Below, in pieces: positions 1-6,604 of a stretch of 9,105 nucleotides of DNA. The stretch is from Deltaproteobacteria bacterium (GTDB lineage Bacteria; Desulfobacterota; Desulfobacteria; Desulfobacterales; SG8-13). Every line of letters starts with the position of its first letter. Position 1 is the first letter of the stretch. The stretch is taken from NCBI GenBank assembly GCA_024639205.1, contig JAHEIV010000093.1, forward strand, positions 1-9,105, given 5' to 3'. Under the pieces are notes generated by a model. It was not told the origin of the DNA, searched no databases, and was given only the letters and a program-made list of their open reading frames with translations. Position numbers and translations under genes: made by a program.

Positions 1-3000
1 GACGACCCGTCCGGTCATCGCCCCCCCGCCAATGCCGATCCCGTGGCCCAGGTATTGATCCTCGGCAGTGTCGATCGGATCGAACCGCGGCACTTTTTTT
101 CTCTCTCGCATGGACATATCCCGACACTGGAGGATAAAAAGGTCTTCGAGGGATGGCGATTCAAAGGTAAACTCCATTTCCTGTGGCGTCCACCCCTTTT
201 CGTAGATCAGGTAATTGGACCACTGCTTCAGGGCATTGTATATATCCGGAAAATGGCTCTCCAGCGTCACGTCGGTCTGCCGCATTTCGATGTCTTGCTG
301 ATTAATGGAAATGGGCAATGTGATGACCAGGCCGGAGACCACATCTTCTCCCTGGTTGCCGAGGGTAAAATCACCCCACAGATGCAGCGAGCCGCCCGGT
401 TCGCGCGGGCTGTGAGTAAAAAACACGCCGGAGCCGGAGGCTTCGGATAGGTTGCCGAACACCATCGACTGCACGGTAACGGCCGTTCCCCAGTCATCGG
501 AAATACCCATGATTTTGCGATAGGTGCAGGCCTTGTCGGATTCCCAGGAGTCGAACACGGCTTTTATGGTATGGTATAGCTGTTCGTAGGGATCTTCGAA
601 TATGTGAATACCGGAGTCCTGAAGCAGGTGTTTATAGGTCAGGGCAACTTTTTTCATCTGCGGACCGGTAAATTCGCGTTTGTAAGCGATACCGACCCGC
701 CGTTTTAACTCGCTGATGATGGCATCGAACTCGTCCCGCTCCAAACCGAAGATCATGCCGTAACACTGCAAAAAACGGCGGTAGTTGTCCCAGGCAAACC
801 ATTCGTTACCGCTGCGGGCAGCCAGCCCGGAAACTATCTCGTTGTTCATGCCGACGTTGAGAAACGTGTCCATCATACCCGGCTGCGAAATGGACGAACC
901 GCTGCGAACCGACAACAGTAGCGGGTGGCGAGAACTGCCAAACGACTTGCCGGTCATTTTTTCCAGCTCGGCAATGTGTCCGGCAATCCGTTCTTGGAAG
1001 TTCACTTCCGCCGGCGGATAGCTCTCCATCATTTCCCGGCAGCGAAACACTTCGGTCGTGATAATAAATCCGGGCGGTACCGGCAGTCCCAGATTCCGAA
1101 GATAGAGCAGGTTCAACCCTTTGTTGCCGAGATAGATCAGATCGCTGACCCGATTGTTTGGCTGATGGATGGATGTGAGGGCATTTTCAGGGTCATAGAT
1201 GAGCAGTTGATGCAGCTTGTCCTTGGGGAGTTTATCGGCCTGCTGATACAAAATGTGCAAAATACGACTCAGGAAGCGGTCCAGCTGCTGCAGGCCCAGA
1301 GAAAGCGCAATCCGGTCACGGAAAAAAATCTCCGATACCCGGTGGGTCAGCTTTTCGCTTCCAGACGGCTCTTCACCATTTACGGGTAAATACTTGGCAG
1401 ATATTCGATCGACAGGCAGGTTTTCGAGAATTTGGGTCAGATCCTGTTCGTGGACGTTGTGAAAATAGTCGTTGATTATGTTTTTGACGGCTACGGCAAA
1501 ACCCTTGAATATATCCAGATACTGGGTGAAGGAAAATGCTTTGATCTCCAGAGAGTGTGCCAGCAGGTCAAGCTGGCGTTCGATTTCCACCGATGAGATC
1601 CCGTCCAGGCGCAGGGCCTTGTCAAACAATCGGATGCGGGCATAAATCGAATAGAAGGTGGCTTTTGTTATCAGGCTCAGATCGATTTTTTCGATCAGTT
1701 CCTCGAACATGACGTTCACCAGGGATTCGATCCGGTAGGTCAGCCCGAGTACGTCGAATTTCAATTCGTGGTAACTGCCGTACATCGATGGAATATCGAT
1801 GGTGATGTGCCTCTTTTTATAAATGTCTTCCCGGATCTCGTACTTTTCCGAAGATAAAATGATCGACTTAAGCTGCTTGAGGTAGTCGAGCAGCTTGAAA
1901 AGCTTTTTCTTCAGGTCAGGCTCTGCCAGAGCCGTTTTGAGTCGATTCAGATCCGGGATCGCCTCGGTGGAGAGCTGGGATAGGTATCCGTTTAGTTCTA
2001 CGGAGTCGAGGTTATACTTTTGCCATATCAGCTTATAAAATTCGGCCAGAAAGTAGACCCGTTCCTGGTCGATCTTGTCCGCGCCGGGCGCGGTGTCGAT
2101 ACTTTCTTTCAGCTGTTCCTTTCCAACGCGAATCAGCCCTTCGGGCACCTGAATTCCCTGGTGCACCAGGTGTTCGACCACGCGGTTCACGCCGTCGATA
2201 TAAATCCCCCGGGGTTGAACCTGATCGAATACGTCGGCAGGCACATGATTCTCCAAAACGTCCTTGCTGCCGGTGGCCCAGTATTGCCAGATCGCGTCCA
2301 GCAGGCCGATGATCTGGTTGCTGCTTTCCACATGGCTTTGCTTGCGCACAAAGTGAATCAACCGGTCCTTGCGATGGGTGATTTCATCTACCCGGGTCGA
2401 AATGTCCCGCAGCTGTCCCTCCGCACCGATATCGTTAAAAAAAACCGGGAAAAGCCGAGTCAGCTGTTTGATGAGATTGTAAACCGGTCCGATATCGCTG
2501 TTGAGCAATCGCGTCACATCGCGCGGAAACAGATCGTTATCCTTGATGAAAATCCCGCTTACTGCAAGGTGAACAATCAGAACCGATATCAGGCGGGTGG
2601 ACCATTTGGGATTCAGTTCAATCAGTTCGAGCCAGCTGCGGATATTCTGAATGTGGGCGCTGTTGGCCATGATCTGCCAGTCACTGCCGACACCGCTGAT
2701 CCGGGGAGCCTGGAATCCCATTTGAACGACCTGATCCACGAAATAATTGATCAGCTCGTTCTGATCGGTCCGAAAAACACCGCGCCCCATGTTCAAAACG
2801 CAATTCAATGCCGTCGCCGGATAGCTGAGGGTCTGAGTGGCCAGGATGGCAAATGTCTTTTGCAGCAACTTGCGAATGTTCATCCGGGTTTCATTTTCAA
2901 TGAGCCAGCTGACCGTGCGGTTGATATCCCGCAGCACTTCCTCATGGATCATCGAAAGTCCGGATATGCTCATCATGTGAAACAGGAAAACAACTTTCCA

Positions 3001-3864
3001 CTCGTTGCCGCGCCCAATCTTGTCTCCCGTAGTGAACAGTTCATGGGGCAAGCGCCGGTAGATTTTCACCATCAGACCGTATCCGGCAAGTTCCAGGCAG
3101 TCGGTTAAAACGGCCGGAGAAGCAAGATCGGCTGATTCGGTAATCCGTGTAAGCTTGCGGTTGAAGGTATTGATCCGTTGGTGGGAAATTTCTTCGAAAA
3201 AAGGAACGACCTTTTTTTTGTGTTCCTCGGACAGCGAAAGACCCGCTTCTTGTGTAAACCACTTTACCGGATCTTTATTGCAGAGCCAGTAAGCGTAGGT
3301 GGTTTGGAAATACTTCAGCATGAGCGAGTTGATCGCTTCGAATCCACCGGAAATTTCCGTTGACCGGGGCAGCAGGTACTCGCCCAGCTTGTTGAGCTGA
3401 TAGTAGCTTTTCACGAACAGGAAGAACGTCTCGCCGGTGTAGCTGCCGATTTTCTCAAAAGCCTGGTTCAGTACCGGCATAAACCGGTCGACCCCGGATT
3501 TGCTGTCACGCAGCGTCTTCTGTAGAAACAGGAGCAGATTGTCGACGGCCTCGGCCCGGACTTCCATCTTCCGGCTGGCGTCGATGGCCTCGATAAAAAT
3601 ATCGACAAACAGCCGCACTCCCTCGGGCCCGCCGGGATGGTTGTCAAACAGGTGAAAATATTCCAGCCCGTAGCGTCGAGCTTCAGCAACGATGAAATTC
3701 CAGTTGCGGTAGGGGTGTGAAAGCTCTTTCAGAAACGTGTTGAACCCATCCATAAGCCCGTAGTATCTGGACATGATATCTTGCAATATCAAGTATTTCT
3801 CGTCAACAGCCACATCGACGTGATAATCGGCCAGGTTGACTTCCAGGGCTTTGGATTTGATCAT
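1..3864 (-). CDS. PEP/pyruvate-binding (PPDK N-terminal type) protein with ~900-residue unassigned N-terminal region; 3' end outside window
   Basis: One open frame of 1288 codons without a stop, starting at ATG 3862-3864 and still open at base 1. GGAGG (3873-3877) lies 8 nt before the ATG, which fixes the start. Residues ~909-1250 match the ATP-grasp domain of pyruvate phosphate dikinase/PEP synthase: YLGNKGLNLLYL (from 911), SVRSG (985-989) followed by QPGMMDT (994-1000), AVTVQSMVFGN (1128-1138), NQGEDVVSG (1170-1178), and QEMEFTF (1228-1234) then LQCRDM. The last residues seen, GGGAMTGRVV, look like the opening strand of the swivelling phosphohistidine domain; its catalytic His would lie just outside the window. 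The family transfers phosphate from ATP to that His. The substrate here is unknown, and a PEP/pyruvate TIM barrel can be neither shown nor excluded. Residues 1-~900 look soluble and helical, with no transmembrane segment or recognised motif. Odd points: Asp1165 in WGDF where PPDK usually has GEF, an A8G tract at codons 216-218, and a G7 coding-strand tract at 21-27. The gene lies after the acs operon terminator, so it is probably a separate transcript. The family call is firm; the function is open. Confidence 0.93.
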   Translation of the reverse strand, partial: MIKSKALEVNLADYHVDVAVDEKYLILQDIMSRYYGLMDGFNTFLKELSHPYRNWNFIVAEARRYGLEYFHLFDNHPGGPEGVRLFVDIFIEAIDASRKMEVRAEAVDNLLLFLQKTLRDSKSGVDRFMPVLNQAFEKIGSYTGETFFLFVKSYYQLNKLGEYLLPRSTEISGGFEAINSLMLKYFQTTYAYWLCNKDPVKWFTQEAGLSLSEEHKKKVVPFFEEISHQRINTFNRKLTRITESADLASPAVLTDCLELAGYGLMVKIYRRLPHELFTTGDKIGRGNEWKVVFLFHMMSISGLSMIHEEVLRDINRTVSWLIENETRMNIRKLLQKTFAILATQTLSYPATALNCVLNMGRGVFRTDQNELINYFVDQVVQMGFQAPRISGVGSDWQIMANSAHIQNIRSWLELIELNPKWSTRLISVLIVHLAVSGIFIKDNDLFPRDVTRLLNSDIGPVYNLIKQLTRLFPVFFNDIGAEGQLRDISTRVDEITHRKDRLIHFVRKQSHVESSNQIIGLLDAIWQYWATGSKDVLENHVPADVFDQVQPRGIYIDGVNRVVEHLVHQGIQVPEGLIRVGKEQLKESIDTAPGADKIDQERVYFLAEFYKLIWQKYNLDSVELNGYLSQLSTEAIPDLNRLKTALAEPDLKKKLFKLLDYLKQLKSIILSSEKYEIREDIYKKRHITIDIPSMYGSYHELKFDVLGLTYRIESLVNVMFEELIEKIDLSLITKATFYSIYARIRLFDKALRLDGISSVEIERQLDLLAHSLEIKAFSFTQYLDIFKGFAVAVKNIINDYFHNVHEQDLTQILENLPVDRISAKYLPVNGEEPSGSEKLTHRVSEIFFRDRIALSLGLQQLDRFLSRILHILYQQADKLPKDKLHQLLIYDPENALTSIHQPNNRVSDLIYLGNKGLNLLYLRNLGLPVPPGFIITTEVFRCREMMESYPPAEVNFQERIAGHIAELEKMTGKSFGSSRHPLLLSVRSGSSISQPGMMDTFLNVGMNNEIVSGLAARSGNEWFAWDNYRRFLQCYGMIFGLERDEFDAIISELKRRVGIAYKREFTGPQMKKVALTYKHLLQDSGIHIFEDPYEQLYHTIKAVFDSWESDKACTYRKIMGISDDWGTAVTVQSMVFGNLSEASGSGVFFTHSPREPGGSLHLWGDFTLGNQGEDVVSGLVITLPISINQQDIEMRQTDVTLESHFPDIYNALKQWSNYLIYEKGWTPQEMEFTFESPSLEDLFILQCRDMSMRERKKVPRFDPIDTAEDQYLGHGIGIGGGAMTGRVV

Positions 3865-3872
3865 CGGCTGCG

Positions 3873-3877
3873 CCTCC
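3873..3877 (-). promoter_or_regulatory. Ribosome binding site of the PEP/pyruvate-binding gene
   Basis: GGAGG on the minus strand, 8 nt upstream of ATG 3864. It supports this start over internal ATGs such as codon 31 or 38. Confidence 0.8.
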
Positions 3878-3923
3878 GTAGGATGAATCCGCTGCGGTCG
3901 TCAGCGAAACATCTCAACCTAAA

Positions 3924-3950
3924 ATTATCAGAGACCCGCTGTATTTTCAA
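3924..3950 (-). promoter_or_regulatory. Candidate sigma-70 promoter for the PEP/pyruvate-binding gene
   Basis: On the minus strand TTGAAA (3945-3950) is followed after 15 nt by GATAAT (3924-3929). Reading the -10 two bases later as TAATTT, preceded by TGA as an extended -10, gives the standard 17-nt spacer. It lies between the operon terminator and the ribosome site and would give a leader of roughly 50 nt. This is a visual match only; spacing and consensus are imperfect. Confidence 0.45.
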
Positions 3951-3971
3951 GTCGTGTCGCATTCTCTGCAC

Positions 3972-3990
3972 CTGGATGGAAACGATCCAG
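3972..3990. repeat. Small inverted repeat beside the terminator
   Basis: CTGGAT (3972-3977) and ATCCAG (3985-3990) form a 6-bp stem with a 7-nt loop. It directly abuts the A9/T9 run of the terminator. No function can be assigned. Confidence 0.4.
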
Positions 3991-4026
3991 AAAAAAAAAG
4001 CCTCACCTTTCCAGGCGAGGCTTTTT
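3991..4026 (-). terminator. Intrinsic terminator of the acs operon
   Basis: Inverted repeat AAAAAGCCTC-A-CCT (3995-4008), loop TTCC, AGG-C-GAGGCTTTTT (4013-4026). It pairs over 13 bp with one A/C mismatch. On the minus strand the stem runs straight into nine T (complement of 3991-3999), the standard Rho-independent layout. On the plus strand only five T follow, so termination in that direction would be weaker. It sits about 80 nt past the acsE stop, so it ends the acs transcript and insulates the next gene. Confidence 0.9.
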
Positions 4027-4036
4027 CCCGTATGTC

Positions 4037-4069
4037 GTCACCGGCCGTTTTTCACAAATGGCCGGTGTC
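4037..4069. repeat. GC-rich inverted repeat upstream of the terminator
   Basis: CACCGGCC (4039-4046) pairs with GGCCGGTG (4060-4067), an 8-bp perfect stem with a 13-nt loop. One further pair (4037/4069) lies beyond a mismatch. No T-run follows on the minus strand, so this is not a terminator by itself. In the transcript it would be a second hairpin about 10 nt before the terminator stem, possibly protecting the 3' end of the acs message. Confidence 0.6.
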
Positions 4070-4090
4070 AGGCGACCCGCTGCCGGATGC

Positions 4091-4106
4091 TGCAGGCCGA
4101 CCTGCA
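4091..4106. repeat. Hairpin directly after acsE stop
   Basis: TGCAGG (4091-4096), loop CCGA, CCTGCA (4101-4106). It is a perfect 6-bp stem with a 4-nt loop beginning 2 nt after the acsE stop codon. It is the first of the hairpins in the spacer when read in the direction of transcription. Confidence 0.5.
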
Positions 4107-4108
4107 AT

Positions 4109-5005
4109 TTAGAGTTCCAGCCACGAATCGGAATACAGGGATTTGCCGAGAATGACGTTGACGGTCTTGGCATAGTCCTGCATTTCCTTCGACAGGCTGG
4201 CCATATCCGGTTCGGTGCCGTCTAACATGCCGTAAATTAGATCGACGATATCCTGGCGTTTACCCTTGGCAATGTCGATCAACTGGTCATCGAGCGGGTC
4301 GGCAATCACCGAAACCATGCCGCACTTCTCCAGCATGACCATATAAGTCTGGTTCAAAATCGGACGCAGGCTGTCCGGTGGACCGTTGGAGATATTCGAC
4401 AGACCGCAGGTACTCTTCGCCCCCGGGGCGATATCCGGCATCATTTTCTGAAACTCCATCAGGCTCATCAGCTGGGGTTGCTGGATGTTTACCGGAGTAA
4501 CAATCCCATCGACCCAGATTTTCTCGTTCGGAATTCCGGCTTCATTGGCAAAGTAAAGCAACTCGACAGCCAACGCCGCCCGTTCATTCTCATCCCGCGG
4601 CAGACCTTCGGGCCCCCACATCAAGGCGATGAAATCGACACCGGCATCGGCCGCGATCGGTACCATCTTTTCGTAACGCTCGGGACGAACCATGATGGAG
4701 TTGACGATGTGCGACACTCCATTGCCAGAGGGCTTTACAACTTGCAGGGCCGCCGCGATCGCATCAATATTGGATGTGTCCAGCGCCAACGGGAGGTCAT
4801 CTACAACCTCCTGTACCGTCTGCACCACCCAGGGCATCAACTCGTGTCCGTCCTTTTTGGCCGGTCCCAGGTTGATATCGATGAAATCCATACCTTTTTC
4901 ACGCTGAAACTGTGCTTCTTCCTGAATCGGCTTCGGATCGCGTTCTTTGAACGCCCGGCCGATCTTTCGCGATATGACGTTTAAGCTTTCACCAATCAGC
5001 AGCAT
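4109..5005 (-). CDS. acsE: 5-methyltetrahydrofolate:corrinoid/iron-sulfur protein Co-methyltransferase
   Basis: A 298-residue cytosolic TIM-barrel protein of the pterin-binding (dihydropteroate synthase-like) methyltransferase family. It moves the methyl group of methyl-tetrahydrofolate to Co(I) of the AcsC/AcsD corrinoid protein. Family motifs are in order: MLLIGESLN at the N-terminus, DINLGPA (43-49), LALDTSN (73-79) with the pterin-contact Asp76, VNS (101-103), VDGIVTP (165-171) with Asp166, and GLSNIS (201-206). Asn204 corresponds to the Asn that helps activate the methyl group in the Moorella enzyme. The final NVILGKSLYSDSW aligns with the end of the Moorella protein. It is longer than the ~262 residues I recall for Moorella, mainly through about 35 extra residues near 249-281. 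The ATG is preceded by GGGAGGG only 3 nt away (5009-5015), a strong but tight ribosome site. It is the last gene of the operon, 97 nt after acsC. Confidence 0.96.
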   Translation of the reverse strand: MLLIGESLNVISRKIGRAFKERDPKPIQEEAQFQREKGMDFIDINLGPAKKDGHELMPWVVQTVQEVVDDLPLALDTSNIDAIAAALQVVKPSGNGVSHIVNSIMVRPERYEKMVPIAADAGVDFIALMWGPEGLPRDENERAALAVELLYFANEAGIPNEKIWVDGIVTPVNIQQPQLMSLMEFQKMMPDIAPGAKSTCGLSNISNGPPDSLRPILNQTYMVMLEKCGMVSVIADPLDDQLIDIAKGKRQDIVDLIYGMLDGTEPDMASLSKEMQDYAKTVNVILGKSLYSDSWLEL

Positions 5006-5008
5006 AGG

Positions 5009-5015
5009 CCCTCCC
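5009..5015 (-). promoter_or_regulatory. Ribosome binding site of acsE (unusually close)
   Basis: GGGAGGG on the minus strand with only CCT between it and the ATG. The purine run extends back as AAAAGGGAGGG, so a slightly more upstream pairing is possible. Confidence 0.65.
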
Positions 5016-5030
5016 TTTTATGAAAATGTT

Positions 5031-5097
5031 ACCCGCCGAGCGGGTGGCGGGCGGGCGGGCGTGTGTTTGAAAACACGACCCAGACCGCCCTGCCCGG
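5031..5097. repeat. acsC-acsE spacer: inverted repeats and G-quadruplex-type G runs
   Basis: The 97-nt spacer holds three structures. ACCCGC-cga-GCGGGT (5031-5045) is a perfect 6-bp stem. The plus strand carries four GGG runs at 5042-5044, 5049-5051, 5053-5055 and 5057-5059, separated by 4, 1 and 1 nt, which fits the usual G-quadruplex pattern. GTGTT (5063-5067) and AACAC (5072-5076) form a stem with loop TTGA, flanked by GGGCGG/CCGCCC complementarity (arms near 5050-5060 and 5085-5096). The mRNA strand is the C-rich one. No terminator-type T-run is present, so readthrough into acsE is expected. The structures could tune acsE expression relative to acsC, but this is inference. Confidence 0.6.
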
Positions 5098-5102
5098 TTT
5101 AC

Positions 5103-6443
5103 CTATTTCTCCTTCAGGAAGCCCGGAATGTGGGCGGCTTCACGCGGACCGACGGTGATGGTCCAGCCGGGAAGCTCTTCCTCTACGTCGCCGGCAATCG
5201 CAGCGGCATAGCCGGGTATAACCAGTTCCTGGTGTTTCACCTTGTCGGAAATACCGCATTTTTTGACGAACGTGCCCACATCGTCCCCGGCAAATTTGCC
5301 GGCCGCCCAGGCGGTCAACACCGAAAGCCCCTCGGAGTCCTTTATCAACAGCCAGGACGGAACCCGGCTGCCCTCTATTTCTCCGGATACGATAAAGTAG
5401 GTCAGGGCAAAGTTGGTGGTGACGAGTACCGGTGAATTCTCGTCCGGCGTGCCGATCTCGTAAATCCCCTCGGTAACGGTCATCGGACGTTGGGGATCGG
5501 TAAAGATGTTTAGCCGTTCGACCAGCAGCGGGAAAAGGCTCTCGCTCTGGAAGTCTGAAAACACCACAATACCGCCGTACTTGGCGATTAGCATGGAACC
5601 GATCAGGGTCTCCATGTCCAGATTGGATGCCATTTCACAGGGAAAAGTAATGGTCGGAAATCCGGCCGCCCGATTTAGATCTTTCAGTGCTGCACGCCGG
5701 ATTACCACCTGATCCTGAAAACAGTTCTTGATCTCCCGGGATCCGGGATCGAGCACCAGATCTTTGAGTCCCATTTCGGTCAACTTTGTGGTCAGCGCCA
5801 CCAAAGCTTCCACCGAGTCTGCTTTGACGGCCAGCGGAAGCCCGCTTTCCTTTGCGATGGCACCGAAAGCATCTGCATTGGCATCCGTGGCGGCGTAAAG
5901 CAGCGGTCGTTTGAAACCGCATGCCTCGACGCCGGCTTTCAAAACGTCTGCATCCTCGGTCATCAAAATGAGGTTGAATTCGGAACTCTCGGCAATTTTC
6001 TTGGCCGCTGCCGCAAATGCGTCTTTGTCGCCGCCCACGTCTTTCAGCGCGATCAGCTCCGGGCGCAGGTTATAACCGACCCGTTCGAACTGAAATGCAT
6101 TCCACAGCTTCAGCTTGGCCTCCAGGTCGGCAGCGGCGATATCCGATGTCACCAGGGCAGCCAAAGCCGTCTGGTTGTAAAAAGTCTTTTCATGCCGATA
6201 CTGAACGGTTTCCCCGCCCACGGTGAACTTGCGAACCCCCTTGCCGATCGCTACCGGTCGAATCGGTGGCGCGGAAGCCTCGGCCAGCTGTTCCCGCGCC
6301 TCGTCCGAAACGTAGGGGCAGGCATCGAGCTCGGCCTTGCCGGATGCCAGGTTCATGGCAAACGCCAGGCAGGTGGGAACACCGCATTCCTTGCAGTTGG
6401 TTTTCGGCAGGAGTTTGAATATCTGGATACCGGTTAATGCCAT
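5103..6443 (-). CDS. acsC: Corrinoid/iron-sulfur protein large (gamma) subunit
   Basis: A 446-residue cytosolic methyl carrier, the same length as I recall for Moorella AcsC. With AcsD it forms the heterodimer that takes methyl from AcsE and gives it to the A-cluster of AcsB. The N-terminal domain shows the [4Fe-4S] motif C17-x2-C20-x4-C25-x16-C42, inside NCKECGVPTCLAFAM and ending at ACPY; this cluster reactivates oxidised cobalamin. A TIM-barrel middle follows (roughly 90-320), with conserved stretches such as VLDPGSREIKN. The C-terminal corrinoid-binding domain includes DSEGLSVLTAWAAGKF (369-384), LVIPGYAAAIAG (407-418) and VGPREA (431-436), the typical end of the family. ATG 6443 follows AAGGAG (6450-6455) with 6 nt spacing. 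It lies 161 nt after acsB and 97 nt before acsE. Archaeal CdhE is the orthologue; the bacterial neighbours favour the acsC name. Confidence 0.96.
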   Translation of the reverse strand: MALTGIQIFKLLPKTNCKECGVPTCLAFAMNLASGKAELDACPYVSDEAREQLAEASAPPIRPVAIGKGVRKFTVGGETVQYRHEKTFYNQTALAALVTSDIAAADLEAKLKLWNAFQFERVGYNLRPELIALKDVGGDKDAFAAAAKKIAESSEFNLILMTEDADVLKAGVEACGFKRPLLYAATDANADAFGAIAKESGLPLAVKADSVEALVALTTKLTEMGLKDLVLDPGSREIKNCFQDQVVIRRAALKDLNRAAGFPTITFPCEMASNLDMETLIGSMLIAKYGGIVVFSDFQSESLFPLLVERLNIFTDPQRPMTVTEGIYEIGTPDENSPVLVTTNFALTYFIVSGEIEGSRVPSWLLIKDSEGLSVLTAWAAGKFAGDDVGTFVKKCGISDKVKHQELVIPGYAAAIAGDVEEELPGWTITVGPREAAHIPGFLKEK

Positions 6444-6491
6444 ATCTGTCTCCTTGATGTTGTTTTGCTCTGTTCAGCTCAATTGATCATT

Positions 6492-6503
6492 TGCACCGGT
6501 GCA
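6492..6503. repeat. Perfect 12-bp palindrome in the acsB-acsC spacer
   Basis: TGCACCGGTGCA reads identically on both strands. It lies about 50 nt upstream of the acsC start. A dimeric regulator site is possible, but no partner gene or second copy is seen. Confidence 0.45.
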
Positions 6504-6559
6504 CGCGGGTTGCGCTCAACACGGCAGCAACCATGCCTTCAATATACCGGCGACCGGAA

Positions 6560-6593
6560 CAGCCGGGGCGAGCGGAACCACCCGCCCCGGTTG
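6560..6593. promoter_or_regulatory. Stable hairpin immediately after acsB stop
   Basis: CCGGGGCG (6563-6570) and CGCCCCGG (6583-6590) form a perfect 8-bp GC stem with a 12-nt loop. CAG/TTG flanks extend it to 11 bp with one G-T wobble. It begins 11 nt after the acsB stop in the direction of transcription, and no T-run follows it. It is therefore better read as an mRNA-stabilising or processing stem between acsB and acsC than as a terminator. Partial attenuation cannot be excluded. The remainder of the 161-nt spacer shows no credible gene. Confidence 0.6.
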
Positions 6594-6604
6594 CAAACGC
6601 TTGT

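Noticed and set aside
21..27. C7 (G7 in coding sense) tract as a phase-variation switch
   Set aside because: It encodes a plausible Gly-rich start of the swivelling domain in frame, seven bases is short for phase variation, and the window ends too soon to judge.
2020..3108. Plus-strand open frame of 362 codons
   Set aside because: It lies entirely inside the minus-strand 1288-codon frame, which has its own ribosome site and clear PPDK-family motifs further on. The plus frame starts at TTG and gives no recognisable protein. It is an antisense shadow.
3041..3262. Minus-strand 73-codon frame as a separate gene or a frameshift break
   Set aside because: The main frame continues unbroken through this stretch, so it is not a lesion. 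It is kept only as the possible -1 product of the slippery run.
3995..4026. Plus-strand terminator for a plus-strand gene
   Set aside because: No plus-strand gene ends here; the plus-strand T-run is only five bases, against nine on the minus strand.
6487..6534. 15-residue leader peptide (MVAAVLSATRVHRCK) ahead of acsC
   Set aside because: The start has almost no spacing from a weak AAGG, and there is no run of regulatory codons and no terminator/antiterminator pair after it.
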